Below the pieces are notes generated by a model. That model was not told where the DNA came from and ran no database searches. It saw nothing but the letters and a program-made list of their open reading frames with translations. A DNA stretch of 8,066 bases, taken from JAAZZIT01 sp964480525. Lineage in GTDB: Bacteria; Bacillota; Clostridia; Oscillospirales; Ruminococcaceae. The stretch is from positions 1 to 8,066 of the forward strand of contig CAYZOV010000046.1 of assembly GCA_964480525.1 (NCBI GenBank), read 5' to 3'. Numbering within the stretch: the first letter of the stretch is position 1; each line of letters begins with the position of its first letter. Positions 1-5,224 of this stretch are shown here, piece after piece. The position numbers were made by a program, and so were the translations under genes.

Positions 1-54
1 CTTGCAAGGTTTAACAAACTCCCCTCGCAAAATAGTCCGGTGGACTATTTTGCG
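1..54 (+). repeat. Left terminal inverted repeat with internal hairpin
   Basis: This is the reverse complement of 625-678 with one mismatch. Inside it, arms 26-38 and 42-54 (CGCAAAATAGTCC and its complement) flank a GGT loop, giving a perfect 13-bp stem. The repeat may extend left of the window. Confidence 0.9.
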
Positions 55-250
55 ATAGACAAAGTAGGATAACTGTTTTACAAATTTGATAGCTTAAAAT
101 ATTTCGCTATTTCAACAAATTTTCAACATAAAAAATTCTAGCCTAAGCCGTTTCCTATCTCCCCCACCTGTCAAAGTACACGCTCTAAACCGCAAACTGT
201 TTTGGCAACAAGATGATTGGTAAAGGCACGCTCGCAGTCGTTGCTTTTTA

Positions 251-380
251 AAAATCGGGGCATTGGGTTGGGGCTAGCGGGAAGAGGGTTCCAAAGGGGG
301 AAACCGTGCTAGGGAAGGGAAATGCCCCGATTTTGGGGGATTTTTTAGTTTTCCTTCCCCAATGAAGGTTTCCCCCTTTG
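251..380. repeat. Two interlaced 14-bp inverted repeats
   Basis: Arm 251-264 (AAAATCGGGGCATT) is exactly complementary to 321-334. Arm 292-305 (CAAAGGGGGAAACC) is exactly complementary to 367-380. The two pairs interlock: the left arm of the second pair lies inside the loop of the first. They could form a pseudoknot or two alternative folds. A GGGAAGG segment (312-318) also complements CCTTCCC (353-359). The function is unknown. Confidence 0.7.
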
Positions 381-411
381 AAAAAAAGTGTTTACTAACG
401 CAAAACCAATC

Positions 412-557
412 TAGGAACGAAGTTCCTACGGACAGACTTTGACTACTTCACAAAAGTAACTGGGTGATTGACAACCAATTCTAAATCATTTCAAAGTCAC
501 TTAGGGGGCAACGCCCCATACTGGCGGACTTTAGTTACTGGCGTGAGTTTAGTCAAA
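412..557. repeat. Hairpin plus nested inverted repeats inside the 678-bp element
   Basis: TAGGAAC (412-418) and GTTCCTA (422-428) form a hairpin with a GAA loop. A nested set follows: TTTGACTA (438-445) with TAGTCAAA (550-557), AGTAACT (455-461) with AGTTACT (533-539), and an innermost GGGGC/GCCCC hairpin (505-517). The nesting order allows one extended stem. Individual stems are short, so some could be chance. Confidence 0.5.
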
Positions 558-624
558 ACATAAATTCTAAAAGTTTGCCACGCATTTAAAACCCTTGCAC
601 TTTTCCCGACCCGTCTTTGTACGT

Positions 625-678
625 CGCAAAATAGTCCACCGGACTATTTTGCGAGGGAAGTTTGTTAAACCTTGCAAG
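625..678 (-). repeat. Right terminal inverted repeat with internal hairpin
   Basis: Inverted copy of 1-54. Its internal stem is 625-637 with 641-653 around an ACC loop. The outer end is the 8-bp palindrome CTTGCAAG at 671-678. The single difference from the left copy lies between the hairpin and the outer segment. Confidence 0.9.
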
Positions 679-680
679 TA

Positions 681-708
681 GGGGGACTTTTTACTTGAAA
701 AGTCCCCC
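681..708. repeat. 11-bp perfect hairpin beside the element
   Basis: GGGGGACTTTT (681-691) pairs with 698-708 around a 6-nt loop, two bases outside the right terminal repeat. No T run follows on either strand, so it is not a convincing intrinsic terminator. Confidence 0.7.
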
Positions 709-736
709 ATCGCAAAAACATAATGGCTTTACAAAG

Positions 737-933
737 GGAGTTTTGTGGTTTTGCGAAGCAAAATTGCCGTCGCCGTTGACGGCAAAACAAAATCTCCAAA
801 ACAAAACGCTTTAGCGTTTTCGTTTACTCCCCCGAAAAACGCTTTAGGGGATTGGGGTATTTCGCCGTCTGCGGACGGCGATAAGGGGGACGCTGTCCCC
901 ACTTAACCCCCTGCAAGCCTTTGAAAAGGCTTG
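737..933. repeat. Cluster of short perfect hairpins in gene-free DNA
   Basis: At least six stems occur in about 200 bases: TTTTGC (749-754/758-763, GAA loop), GCCGTC (766-771/778-783), AAAACGC (803-809/814-820), TCGCCGTC (862-869/874-881), GGGGAC (886-891/895-900, GCT loop) and CAAGCCTT (914-921/926-933). The two GCCGTC hairpins share the same core, and AAAACGCTTTA occurs twice directly (803-813, 836-846). An outer imperfect stem (about 738-754 with 781-796) encloses the first GCCGTC hairpin. No ORF explains the region. It may be eroded repeat elements or a structured RNA. The rest of 934-1127 shows little besides one more hairpin. Confidence 0.6.
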
Positions 934-1046
934 AACGAAACTTTTATGTTATGACGAACTATGTGAGATAGTCTAAAATCATGGAAAAGTTACAGTTACA
1001 AATAACAAACTACAGCGGTCACAAACCATAAAGCAAAATACCCAAA

Positions 1047-1066
1047 CGTAAACCAATAGGTTTACG
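1047..1066. repeat. 8-bp perfect hairpin upstream of the leader promoter
   Basis: CGTAAACC (1047-1054) pairs with 1059-1066 around an AATA loop. It sits about 60 bases before the -35 box. The downstream sequence is AT-rich but not a clean T tract, so a terminator call is weak. It could equally be an operator or a leftover of the hairpin cluster upstream. Confidence 0.5.
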
Positions 1067-1127
1067 CTTATTATAACACTTTAAAGCAAAAAAATCAACA
1101 AGCGGGAAAAAAATTTTCAAAAAGCTA

Positions 1128-1156
1128 TTGACAAACTAAAAAAATGGGTGTATAGT
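1128..1156 (+). promoter_or_regulatory. Sigma-A promoter for the aroF leader
   Basis: A perfect -35 TTGACA (1128-1133) and a -10 TATAGT (1151-1156, 5 of 6 consensus) are separated by 17 bases. Transcription would start near 1163, giving a leader of roughly 240 nt before aroF. Confidence 0.85.
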
Positions 1157-1160
1157 TAAG

Positions 1161-1172
1161 TTGTTGCAACAA
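1161..1172. promoter_or_regulatory. 12-bp perfect palindrome at the predicted transcription start
   Basis: TTGTTGCAACAA is fully self-complementary and covers the expected start site of the aroF leader. The position suits a repressor operator, but no regulator is known here and a 12-bp palindrome could be chance. Confidence 0.3.
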
Positions 1173-1198
1173 AGTTTTATGAAAGGATTTAAAAAGTT

Positions 1199-1309
1199 AT
1201 GCCTGCTGTAATTTCATTCGTAGTCTTTACATACTTTTTTAGCTTGAGCTTTTATGGTTTCAAGTTTTTTTGGCGTGGAGAAAAAGATTGCGAAAAAATT
1301 TCAGGTTAG
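1199..1309 (+). CDS. Aromatic-rich leader peptide of the aroF attenuator (36 aa)
   Basis: The 36-codon ORF starts with ATG, is preceded by AAAGGA (1182-1187, spacing 11) and ends at TAG. Residues 7-25 contain eight Phe, two Tyr and one Trp, ending in the run F-K-F-F-W; the C-terminal third is charged and lacks aromatics. It lies between a strong promoter and a terminator placed just before the gene for DAHP synthase, whose pathway makes Phe, Tyr and Trp. I therefore read it as a cis-acting leader peptide whose translation speed senses charged aromatic tRNAs, as in the phe and trp leaders of enterobacteria. The peptide itself probably has no function. The alternative is a tiny hydrophobic membrane protein, which the location makes less likely. 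Confidence 0.8.
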   Translation: MPAVISFVVFTYFFSLSFYGFKFFWRGEKDCEKISG

Positions 1310-1339
1310 GAACAGCTTTTAAATAACTTTAAGAAATTT

Positions 1340-1386
1340 ATCCGTAACTTTTTCTCATTAGGAAAAGGTTGCGGATTTTTTATTTT
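1340..1386 (+). terminator. Intrinsic terminator of the aroF attenuator
   Basis: Arms 1340-1355 and 1361-1376 form a 16-bp stem with three G-U pairs and a 5-nt loop, followed by a T-rich tract (1376-1386). It ends 8 bases before the aroF Shine-Dalgarno sequence, where only premature termination makes sense. Confidence 0.9.
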
Positions 1387-1401
1387 CAAAATCGGAGGAA
1401 A
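1382..1401 (+). promoter_or_regulatory. aroF ribosome-binding region, nearly identical to that of aroC
   Basis: These 20 bases match the aroC leader (6112-6131) at 19 positions, including the GGAGG core; the single difference is C versus T just before it. Seven bases separate GGAGG from the start codon in both genes. Confidence 0.6.
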
Positions 1402-1405
1402 AATT

Positions 1406-2422
1406 ATGATTATCGTACTTAATAACAACGCAAAGGAAAATGAAATCGAAGAACTTGTCAGCTGGGTGTCCACGCAGGGCGTACACGCAAACCTTGTTGA
1501 GGGCGTACATAAGAGAATTATCGGTCTTGTAGGCGATACAACGAGGGTTGACGTAGACGCAATTAAAGCGAGAGAAATTGTTGACGACGTAAAGCGTGTT
1601 CAGGAGCCGTACAAAAATGCTAACAGACAGTTCCACCCTGACGACACGGTTATTGAAGTTCGTGGCAGAAAAATCGGTGGCGGTAACCTTAACGTTATTG
1701 CAGGTCCTTGTTCAGTTGAAACCGAAGAACAGATTATTGCCACGGCTCTGGCGGTTAAAGAAGCAGGTGCAACAATGCTCCGAGGTGGTGCGTTCAAGCC
1801 CAGAACTTCGCCTTACGCATTTCAGGGACTTGGCAAAGAGGGTATCGACCTTTTAATTAAAGCAAGAGAAATTACGGGACTTCCGATTGTTACCGAAATT
1901 ATGGATATTTCCGACCTTGATTTGTTCGCAGACGTTGACGTGGTTCAGGTAGGGGCTAGAAATATGCAGAATTTCACACTTTTAAAAGAACTTGGTAAGT
2001 CGCAAAAGCCTGTTCTTCTTAAAAGAGGACTTTCAAGCACCTTGCAGGAGCTTTTGATGTCGGCTGAATACATTATGGCAGGGGGAAACCAGAACGTTAT
2101 CCTTTGTGAAAGAGGTATCAGAACTTTTGAACCGAAAACCAGAAACACCCTCGATTTGTCGGCTGTTCCGCTTTTGAAACACCACTCACATTTGCCTGTT
2201 GTTATTGACCCTAGCCACGCAACGGGCATTGCAAAACTTGTTGAACCTATGTCCCTTAGTGCTATTGCGTGTGGTTGTGACGCTTTGGAAATCGAAGTTC
2301 ACCCAGACCCTAAGCACGCTTGGAGTGACGGCGCACAGTCGTTGACTCCTGAACAGTTCAAGGAAACAATGGTTAAAATCAAGGCTATGGCTGAATTTTG
2401 TGGCAAACCCCTTGACATTTAA
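1406..2422 (+). CDS. aroF: 3-deoxy-D-arabino-heptulosonate 7-phosphate (DAHP) synthase, type I-beta
   Basis: This cytoplasmic enzyme condenses phosphoenolpyruvate with erythrose 4-phosphate, the committed step of the shikimate pathway. At 338 aa it matches the known length of the Thermotoga maritima-type enzyme. Residues 1-65 resemble the ferredoxin-like (ACT-like) N-terminal domain that mediates feedback inhibition by Tyr/Phe in that subgroup. The TIM barrel follows from about residue 90. Expected metal ligands are present: Cys102 in AGPCSVE, His271 in DPSHATG, Glu297 in EVHPDP and Asp308 in WSDGAQSL. Other family segments are RGGAFKPRTSPYAFQG and KRG. The start has a perfect GGAGG (1394-1398) at spacing 7. 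An attenuator precedes the gene and a hairpin follows, so it seems controlled separately from aroB. Confidence 0.97.
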   Translation: MIIVLNNNAKENEIEELVSWVSTQGVHANLVEGVHKRIIGLVGDTTRVDVDAIKAREIVDDVKRVQEPYKNANRQFHPDDTVIEVRGRKIGGGNLNVIAGPCSVETEEQIIATALAVKEAGATMLRGGAFKPRTSPYAFQGLGKEGIDLLIKAREITGLPIVTEIMDISDLDLFADVDVVQVGARNMQNFTLLKELGKSQKPVLLKRGLSSTLQELLMSAEYIMAGGNQNVILCERGIRTFEPKTRNTLDLSAVPLLKHHSHLPVVIDPSHATGIAKLVEPMSLSAIACGCDALEIEVHPDPKHAWSDGAQSLTPEQFKETMVKIKAMAEFCGKPLDI

Positions 2423-2433
2423 ACAAAATTTTT

Positions 2434-2460
2434 GCCACCTTTTTCGGGTGGCTTTAATTT
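2434..2460 (+). terminator. Probable intrinsic terminator after aroF
   Basis: GCCACCT (2434-2440) pairs with GGGTGGC (2446-2452) around TTTTC, with one G-U pair, followed by TTTAATTTT. The stem is GC-rich and starts 12 bases after the stop codon. The T tract is interrupted, so read-through into aroB is possible. Confidence 0.7.
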
Positions 2461-2463
2461 TAG

Positions 2464-2492
2464 TTGACATTAGAATTAAAGAGTGGTATAAT
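2464..2492 (+). promoter_or_regulatory. Consensus sigma-A promoter for the aroB-aroA-aroC unit
   Basis: A perfect TTGACA (2464-2469) and a perfect TATAAT (2487-2492) are separated by 17 bases, with an extended -10 TGG (2484-2486). Transcription should begin near 2499, about 48 nt before aroB. Confidence 0.9.
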
Positions 2493-2546
2493 TAAACTAA
2501 TTTAAAGCGATAAAGTGATTTGTAAACTGTGGCAGAGGTGGTATTT

Positions 2547-3656
2547 GTGAAATTTAATTGCGAGCTAAAAAAAGTTGTGGACGACAGCTATGAAATTGAG
2601 ATAGGGCATAGCCTTTGGGATAATCTTTTAAGCGACCTTGAAAATGGTCTTGTTGGGAATATCAGAAAATTCGCCGTAATTACGGACAGTACCGTGTACG
2701 AACTTTACGGGGAAAATTTTCTTGAAAGCTTACGAAACAGGGGTTTTGAGGGTGAAATTTTCGTGTTTCCAAGTGGTGAAAAATCAAAAACCCGACAGAC
2801 AAAGGAATTTGTCGAGGACAGTATGCTGAAAATGGGCTTTAGGCGTGACTGTTGCGTGATTGCACTAGGTGGTGGAGTTGTCACCGATTTGGCAGGATTT
2901 TTGGCGGGAACATACGGACGTGGCGTACCTTTTATAAATTATGCCACAACGCTCCTTTCGGCGGCTGACGCTTCGGTGGGTGGAAAAACTGCCGTAGATA
3001 CGCCACTTGCGACGAATTTAATAGGACTGTTTAACCAGCCGAAAAAGGTGTACATAGACATTGATACTTGGAAAACTCTGCCGAGGCGACAGCTTTCAAG
3101 CGGTCTATGCGAAACCATAAAACACGCTTGTCTTGGGGACGTTGAACTTTTTGAATTTTTGGAAAAGCATATTGAGAAAATTTTCGAGGGCGATGTTGAG
3201 GCTTGCGAGTATATCGCAAAGAAAAATTGCGAAATAAAGTACAAAGTGGTTATGCAGGACGAAAAAGAAAGCGGACTTAGGGAAATTCTGAATTTGGGTC
3301 ACACGGTAGGACGTGCCATTGAAACGGTTAGCGATTATAGGCTATTGCACGGTGAAGCTTTGAGTATCGGCATGATTGCACAGGTTAATCTGGGTGCGGA
3401 GCTTGGTTTTATTTCAAAGGAAAATGCAAACAGAGTTGAAAATTTGCTAAAACGTGCAGGTTTGCCAACGGAAATCCCCGAATATATTTCAAAGGAAGAT
3501 TTAGTGAAAAAGCTTTATACCGACAAAAAGGTGCGAAACGGCAAACTAAGGTTTGTGTTCCAGCGTGAAATCGGCGACGTGATGTGCTTTGGCGAAAATA
3601 TTTTTGCAAAGGAAATTTCGGAGGACGAAATTTCAAAAATTCTTCAGAAAATGTAA
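2547..3656 (+). CDS. aroB: 3-dehydroquinate synthase
   Basis: It converts DAHP to 3-dehydroquinate with NAD+ and a divalent metal, the second shikimate-pathway step. The 369-aa length is normal. The NAD-binding motif GGGVVTDLAGF begins at residue 108 and SVGGK is at 143-147. The metal ligands expected for the family are Glu189 (LCETIKH), His252 (NLGHT) and His268 (LLHGEA). The stretch before SVGGK reads SAADA where many homologues have AQVDS. I chose the GTG at 2547 because GAGG at 2535-2538 lies 8 bases upstream. A GTG at 2529 would add six residues (375 aa) but lacks a good ribosome site. The gene opens its own promoter-driven operon, and aroA follows after 14 bases. Confidence 0.95.
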   Translation: MKFNCELKKVVDDSYEIEIGHSLWDNLLSDLENGLVGNIRKFAVITDSTVYELYGENFLESLRNRGFEGEIFVFPSGEKSKTRQTKEFVEDSMLKMGFRRDCCVIALGGGVVTDLAGFLAGTYGRGVPFINYATTLLSAADASVGGKTAVDTPLATNLIGLFNQPKKVYIDIDTWKTLPRRQLSSGLCETIKHACLGDVELFEFLEKHIEKIFEGDVEACEYIAKKNCEIKYKVVMQDEKESGLREILNLGHTVGRAIETVSDYRLLHGEALSIGMIAQVNLGAELGFISKENANRVENLLKRAGLPTEIPEYISKEDLVKKLYTDKKVRNGKLRFVFQREIGDVMCFGENIFAKEISEDEISKILQKM

Positions 3657-3670
3657 AGGCTGTGAGTTAA

Positions 3671-4903
3671 ATGGACATTAAAATTACACCTAAAAAATTA
3701 AACGGCAGGGTGACTGTTCCACCGTCAAAAAGCGTAGCGCATAGGCTTTTGATTTGTGCAAGCTTTTGCGAGGGGAAAAGCATTTTGGAAAATATTTATC
3801 CCTCAAAGGACATTATCGCCACGGCAAAGGCGATGAAAAGCTTTGGGGCAAATATAACCCTTTGCGAAAACAAGGCTTTCGTGGAGGGAATAGGAAAAAT
3901 TCCTCAAAACGCTGTGGTTGACTGTAACGAATCGGGGTCAACGTTGAGATTTTTAATTCCCGTGGCAGGGGCGCTGGGGATTGAAACGGTTTTTACGGGA
4001 AATTTAAAAAGCAAGCTCCCTACACGTCCGATTACGCCGTATTTGGAGGAGCTTCCACTTCACGGGGTGAAATTTGAGTATAGTGGCACAATGCCTTTTA
4101 CAATTAAGGGAAAACTTTCTTCGGGGGTTTACAAAATTGACGGAGGTATTTCGTCGCAATTTATCACGGGGTTGATTTTTGCACTTTCGCTACTTGAAAA
4201 TGACAGCGAGATTGTTTTAACGTCAAAATTACAGTCAAAACCTTATGTGGACATTACTATTTCCTCAATGAAAGAATTTGGGGTCGAGGTTTTGGAAACT
4301 CAAAACGGATACTATATAAAAGGAGGGCAAAAATACATCGCCAAAAACGTCAGGTGCGAGGGGGATTTTTCTCAGGCAGGATTTTTTTATGTGGCAAATT
4401 CCTTGGGCAGCAGCATAGATATTTTGGGGCTTTGTGAAAATAGTAGTCAAGGCGACAAAAAAATTGTTGAAATTTGCGAGAAAATAGTGTATAATAAAAA
4501 TGATAGCTTGAATGCCTTTAGGCTTGATTGTTCGGATATTCCCGATTTAGTGCCTGTTTTGACGGTTTTGGCTTGCTTTTGCAACGGAAAAAGCGTTATC
4601 GAAAACGTAGCACGTCTTAAAATTAAGGAGTGCGACAGGCTGGAGGTTACGGCAGAGGTGCTTAACAAAATCGGTGCAAGGGTCAAGGCTTTTGAGGACA
4701 GATTGGAAATTAAGGGGGTAAAAACCCTTTTGGGTGGCGAAATTGACGCTCACAACGACCACAGAATTGCAATGGCAATGGCGATTGCGTCCACAAGGTG
4801 CGAAAATCCTCTTGTAATCAGAGGGGCAGAGTGCGTAGAAAAATCCTATCCGAATTTCTGGGAGGATTTTAAAAAACTCGGCGGGGATTTTTGCGAGGTT
4901 TAG
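3671..4903 (+). CDS. aroA: 3-phosphoshikimate 1-carboxyvinyltransferase (EPSP synthase)
   Basis: It transfers the enolpyruvyl group of PEP to shikimate 3-phosphate, giving EPSP, the penultimate step to chorismate. The 410-aa protein has the two-lobed EPSP synthase motif order: PSKS at 18-21 with Arg25, NESGSTLRF from 86, LPTRPITPYLEEL near 118, SSQ at 161-163, PDLVP with Asp292, RLKIKECDR with Glu320 and Arg323, DHR at 363-365, and KSYP at 391-394. The PEP-site loop NESGST differs from the NAGTAMRP of the glyphosate-sensitive enterobacterial enzyme; glyphosate response cannot be judged from this alone. AAAGG (3655-3659) overlaps the aroB stop region and serves as ribosome site with a long spacing of 11, so translation may be coupled to aroB. 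Confidence 0.96.
   Translation: MDIKITPKKLNGRVTVPPSKSVAHRLLICASFCEGKSILENIYPSKDIIATAKAMKSFGANITLCENKAFVEGIGKIPQNAVVDCNESGSTLRFLIPVAGALGIETVFTGNLKSKLPTRPITPYLEELPLHGVKFEYSGTMPFTIKGKLSSGVYKIDGGISSQFITGLIFALSLLENDSEIVLTSKLQSKPYVDITISSMKEFGVEVLETQNGYYIKGGQKYIAKNVRCEGDFSQAGFFYVANSLGSSIDILGLCENSSQGDKKIVEICEKIVYNKNDSLNAFRLDCSDIPDLVPVLTVLACFCNGKSVIENVARLKIKECDRLEVTAEVLNKIGARVKAFEDRLEIKGVKTLLGGEIDAHNDHRIAMAMAIASTRCENPLVIRGAECVEKSYPNFWEDFKKLGGDFCEV
4467..4495 (+). promoter_or_regulatory. Possible internal promoter within aroA
   Basis: TTGAAA (4467-4472) and a perfect TATAAT (4490-4495) are spaced 17 bases. It could feed the small membrane gene, acetyltransferase, aroC and DUF4364 gene. In AT-rich coding DNA such matches arise by chance, so this is tentative. 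Confidence 0.3.
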
Positions 4904-4947
4904 TATACTATATATAAAGGGACAAAAGATATACTATATATAAAAGG
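4904..4947 (+). repeat. Near-tandem repeat with duplicated ribosome site
   Basis: TATACTATATATAAAGG (4904-4920) recurs at 4930-4947 with one extra A, a period of 26 bases, immediately after the aroA stop. Each copy carries a TATACT (-10-like) and an AAGG. The second copy supplies the ribosome site of the next gene. Neither TATACT has a good -35 at the right distance. Confidence 0.75.
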
Positions 4948-4953
4948 AAAACT

Positions 4954-5205
4954 ATGGAAGATTTTTTTGAATTTTTGCTTGAACTTTTTCTGGAATTTAT
5001 TCAAGAGGGTTGCGACAGCAAGTCAAAACCCGTGAGAATTGTGTGCAGGCTTGTTATGGCTTTGTTTGTGATAGTTGTTGTAGGATTTCTTTTGTATGTA
5101 ACAATTTTTGTTTACAAAAGCTCTAGGACAATAGGATTTATACTTACGGCGATTTATCTGGCAATTATATTAAGCATAATTATTTACAAGATTAAAAAAC
5201 GTTAA
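4954..5205 (+). CDS. Small two-helix membrane protein of unknown function (83 aa)
   Basis: I do not recognise this protein. Residues 2-18 have acidic residues at 2, 3, 6, 10, 14 and 18 among Phe, Leu and Ile, so they would form an amphipathic helix with an acidic face. Two hydrophobic segments follow, about 33-53 and 60-78, with a short positive turn (KSSR, 55-58) between and a basic end (KIKKR). This suggests an inner-membrane hairpin with a short extracytoplasmic or cytoplasmic loop. AAAAGG (4942-4947) lies 6 bases before the ATG. It sits between aroA and aroC, probably cotranscribed. Its last 20 codons are duplicated at 6041-6105. A link to aromatic metabolism is possible only by position. 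Confidence 0.75.
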   Translation: MEDFFEFLLELFLEFIQEGCDSKSKPVRIVCRLVMALFVIVVVGFLLYVTIFVYKSSRTIGFILTAIYLAIILSIIIYKIKKR

Positions 5206-5224
5206 ACATAGATTTTCAAAATTG
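5141..5224 (+). repeat. Left copy of an exact 84-bp direct repeat
   Basis: Identical over 84 bases to 6041-6124, with a spacing of exactly 900. This copy holds the last 20 codons and stop of the small membrane gene plus 19 downstream bases. The bases just outside differ (A/G left, A/G right), fixing the boundaries. Confidence 0.98.

Larger units (their letters stand above)
1..678. mobile_element. Candidate non-autonomous element with hairpin-bearing terminal inverted repeats
   Basis: The two ends (1-54 and 625-678) are inverted copies matching at 53 of 54 positions, and weaker complementarity continues inward for about 15 bases. Each end begins with the palindrome CTTGCAAG and contains a perfect 13-bp hairpin. 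I see no ORF of useful length inside. The interior has several further inverted repeats. This architecture suits a MITE-like element moved by a transposase encoded elsewhere, or a large structured RNA/DNA element. A target-site duplication cannot be tested because the left flank is outside the window; the right flank starts with TA. Inverted ends are directly seen; mobility is inference. Confidence 0.45.
1163..1386 (+). promoter_or_regulatory. Transcription attenuator (leader RNA) controlling aroF
   Basis: Three exclusive pairings are visible. (1) Within the leader ORF, 1261-1271 (last Phe-Lys-Phe-Phe codons) can pair with 1280-1290. (2) GAGAAAAAG (1278-1286) is exactly complementary to CTTTTTCTC (1348-1356), and GTTAGGA (1305-1311), which spans the leader stop codon, complements TCC-TAAC (1341-1348) with one bulge; this is the antiterminator. 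(3) The strand 1340-1355 is also the left arm of the terminator. A ribosome stalled at the Phe codons would block pairing 1 and favour the antiterminator. A ribosome reaching the stop would cover 1305-1311 and favour termination. The pairings are read from the sequence; the switching is inference. I see no T-box signature. Confidence 0.75.

Noticed and set aside
468..496. Promoter starting at TTGACA 468-473
   Set aside because: No acceptable -10 hexamer lies at 16-18 bases downstream.
681..708. Intrinsic terminator
   Set aside because: The stem is strong but neither strand has a following T tract and no gene reads into it in the window.
1..933. CRISPR array, suggested by the many repeats
   Set aside because: There are no regularly spaced direct repeats with unique spacers; the symmetry is inverted and irregular.
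1179..1211. Ten-codon ORF (ATG at 1179) overlapping the aromatic leader ORF
   Set aside because: It begins only about 16 nt after the predicted transcription start, has no Shine-Dalgarno sequence and is not enriched in aromatic codons.
1163..1405. T-box riboswitch as the regulator of aroF
   Set aside because: I could not find the conserved T-box antiterminator bulge sequence or a long stem I with specifier loop, and the leader is short; a coding, aromatic-rich ORF fits better.
1358..1636. 92-aa minus-strand ORF overlapping the start of aroF
   Set aside because: It lies opposite the aroF coding start and the attenuator terminator, has no ribosome site and no recognisable motif; it is a shadow of aroF.
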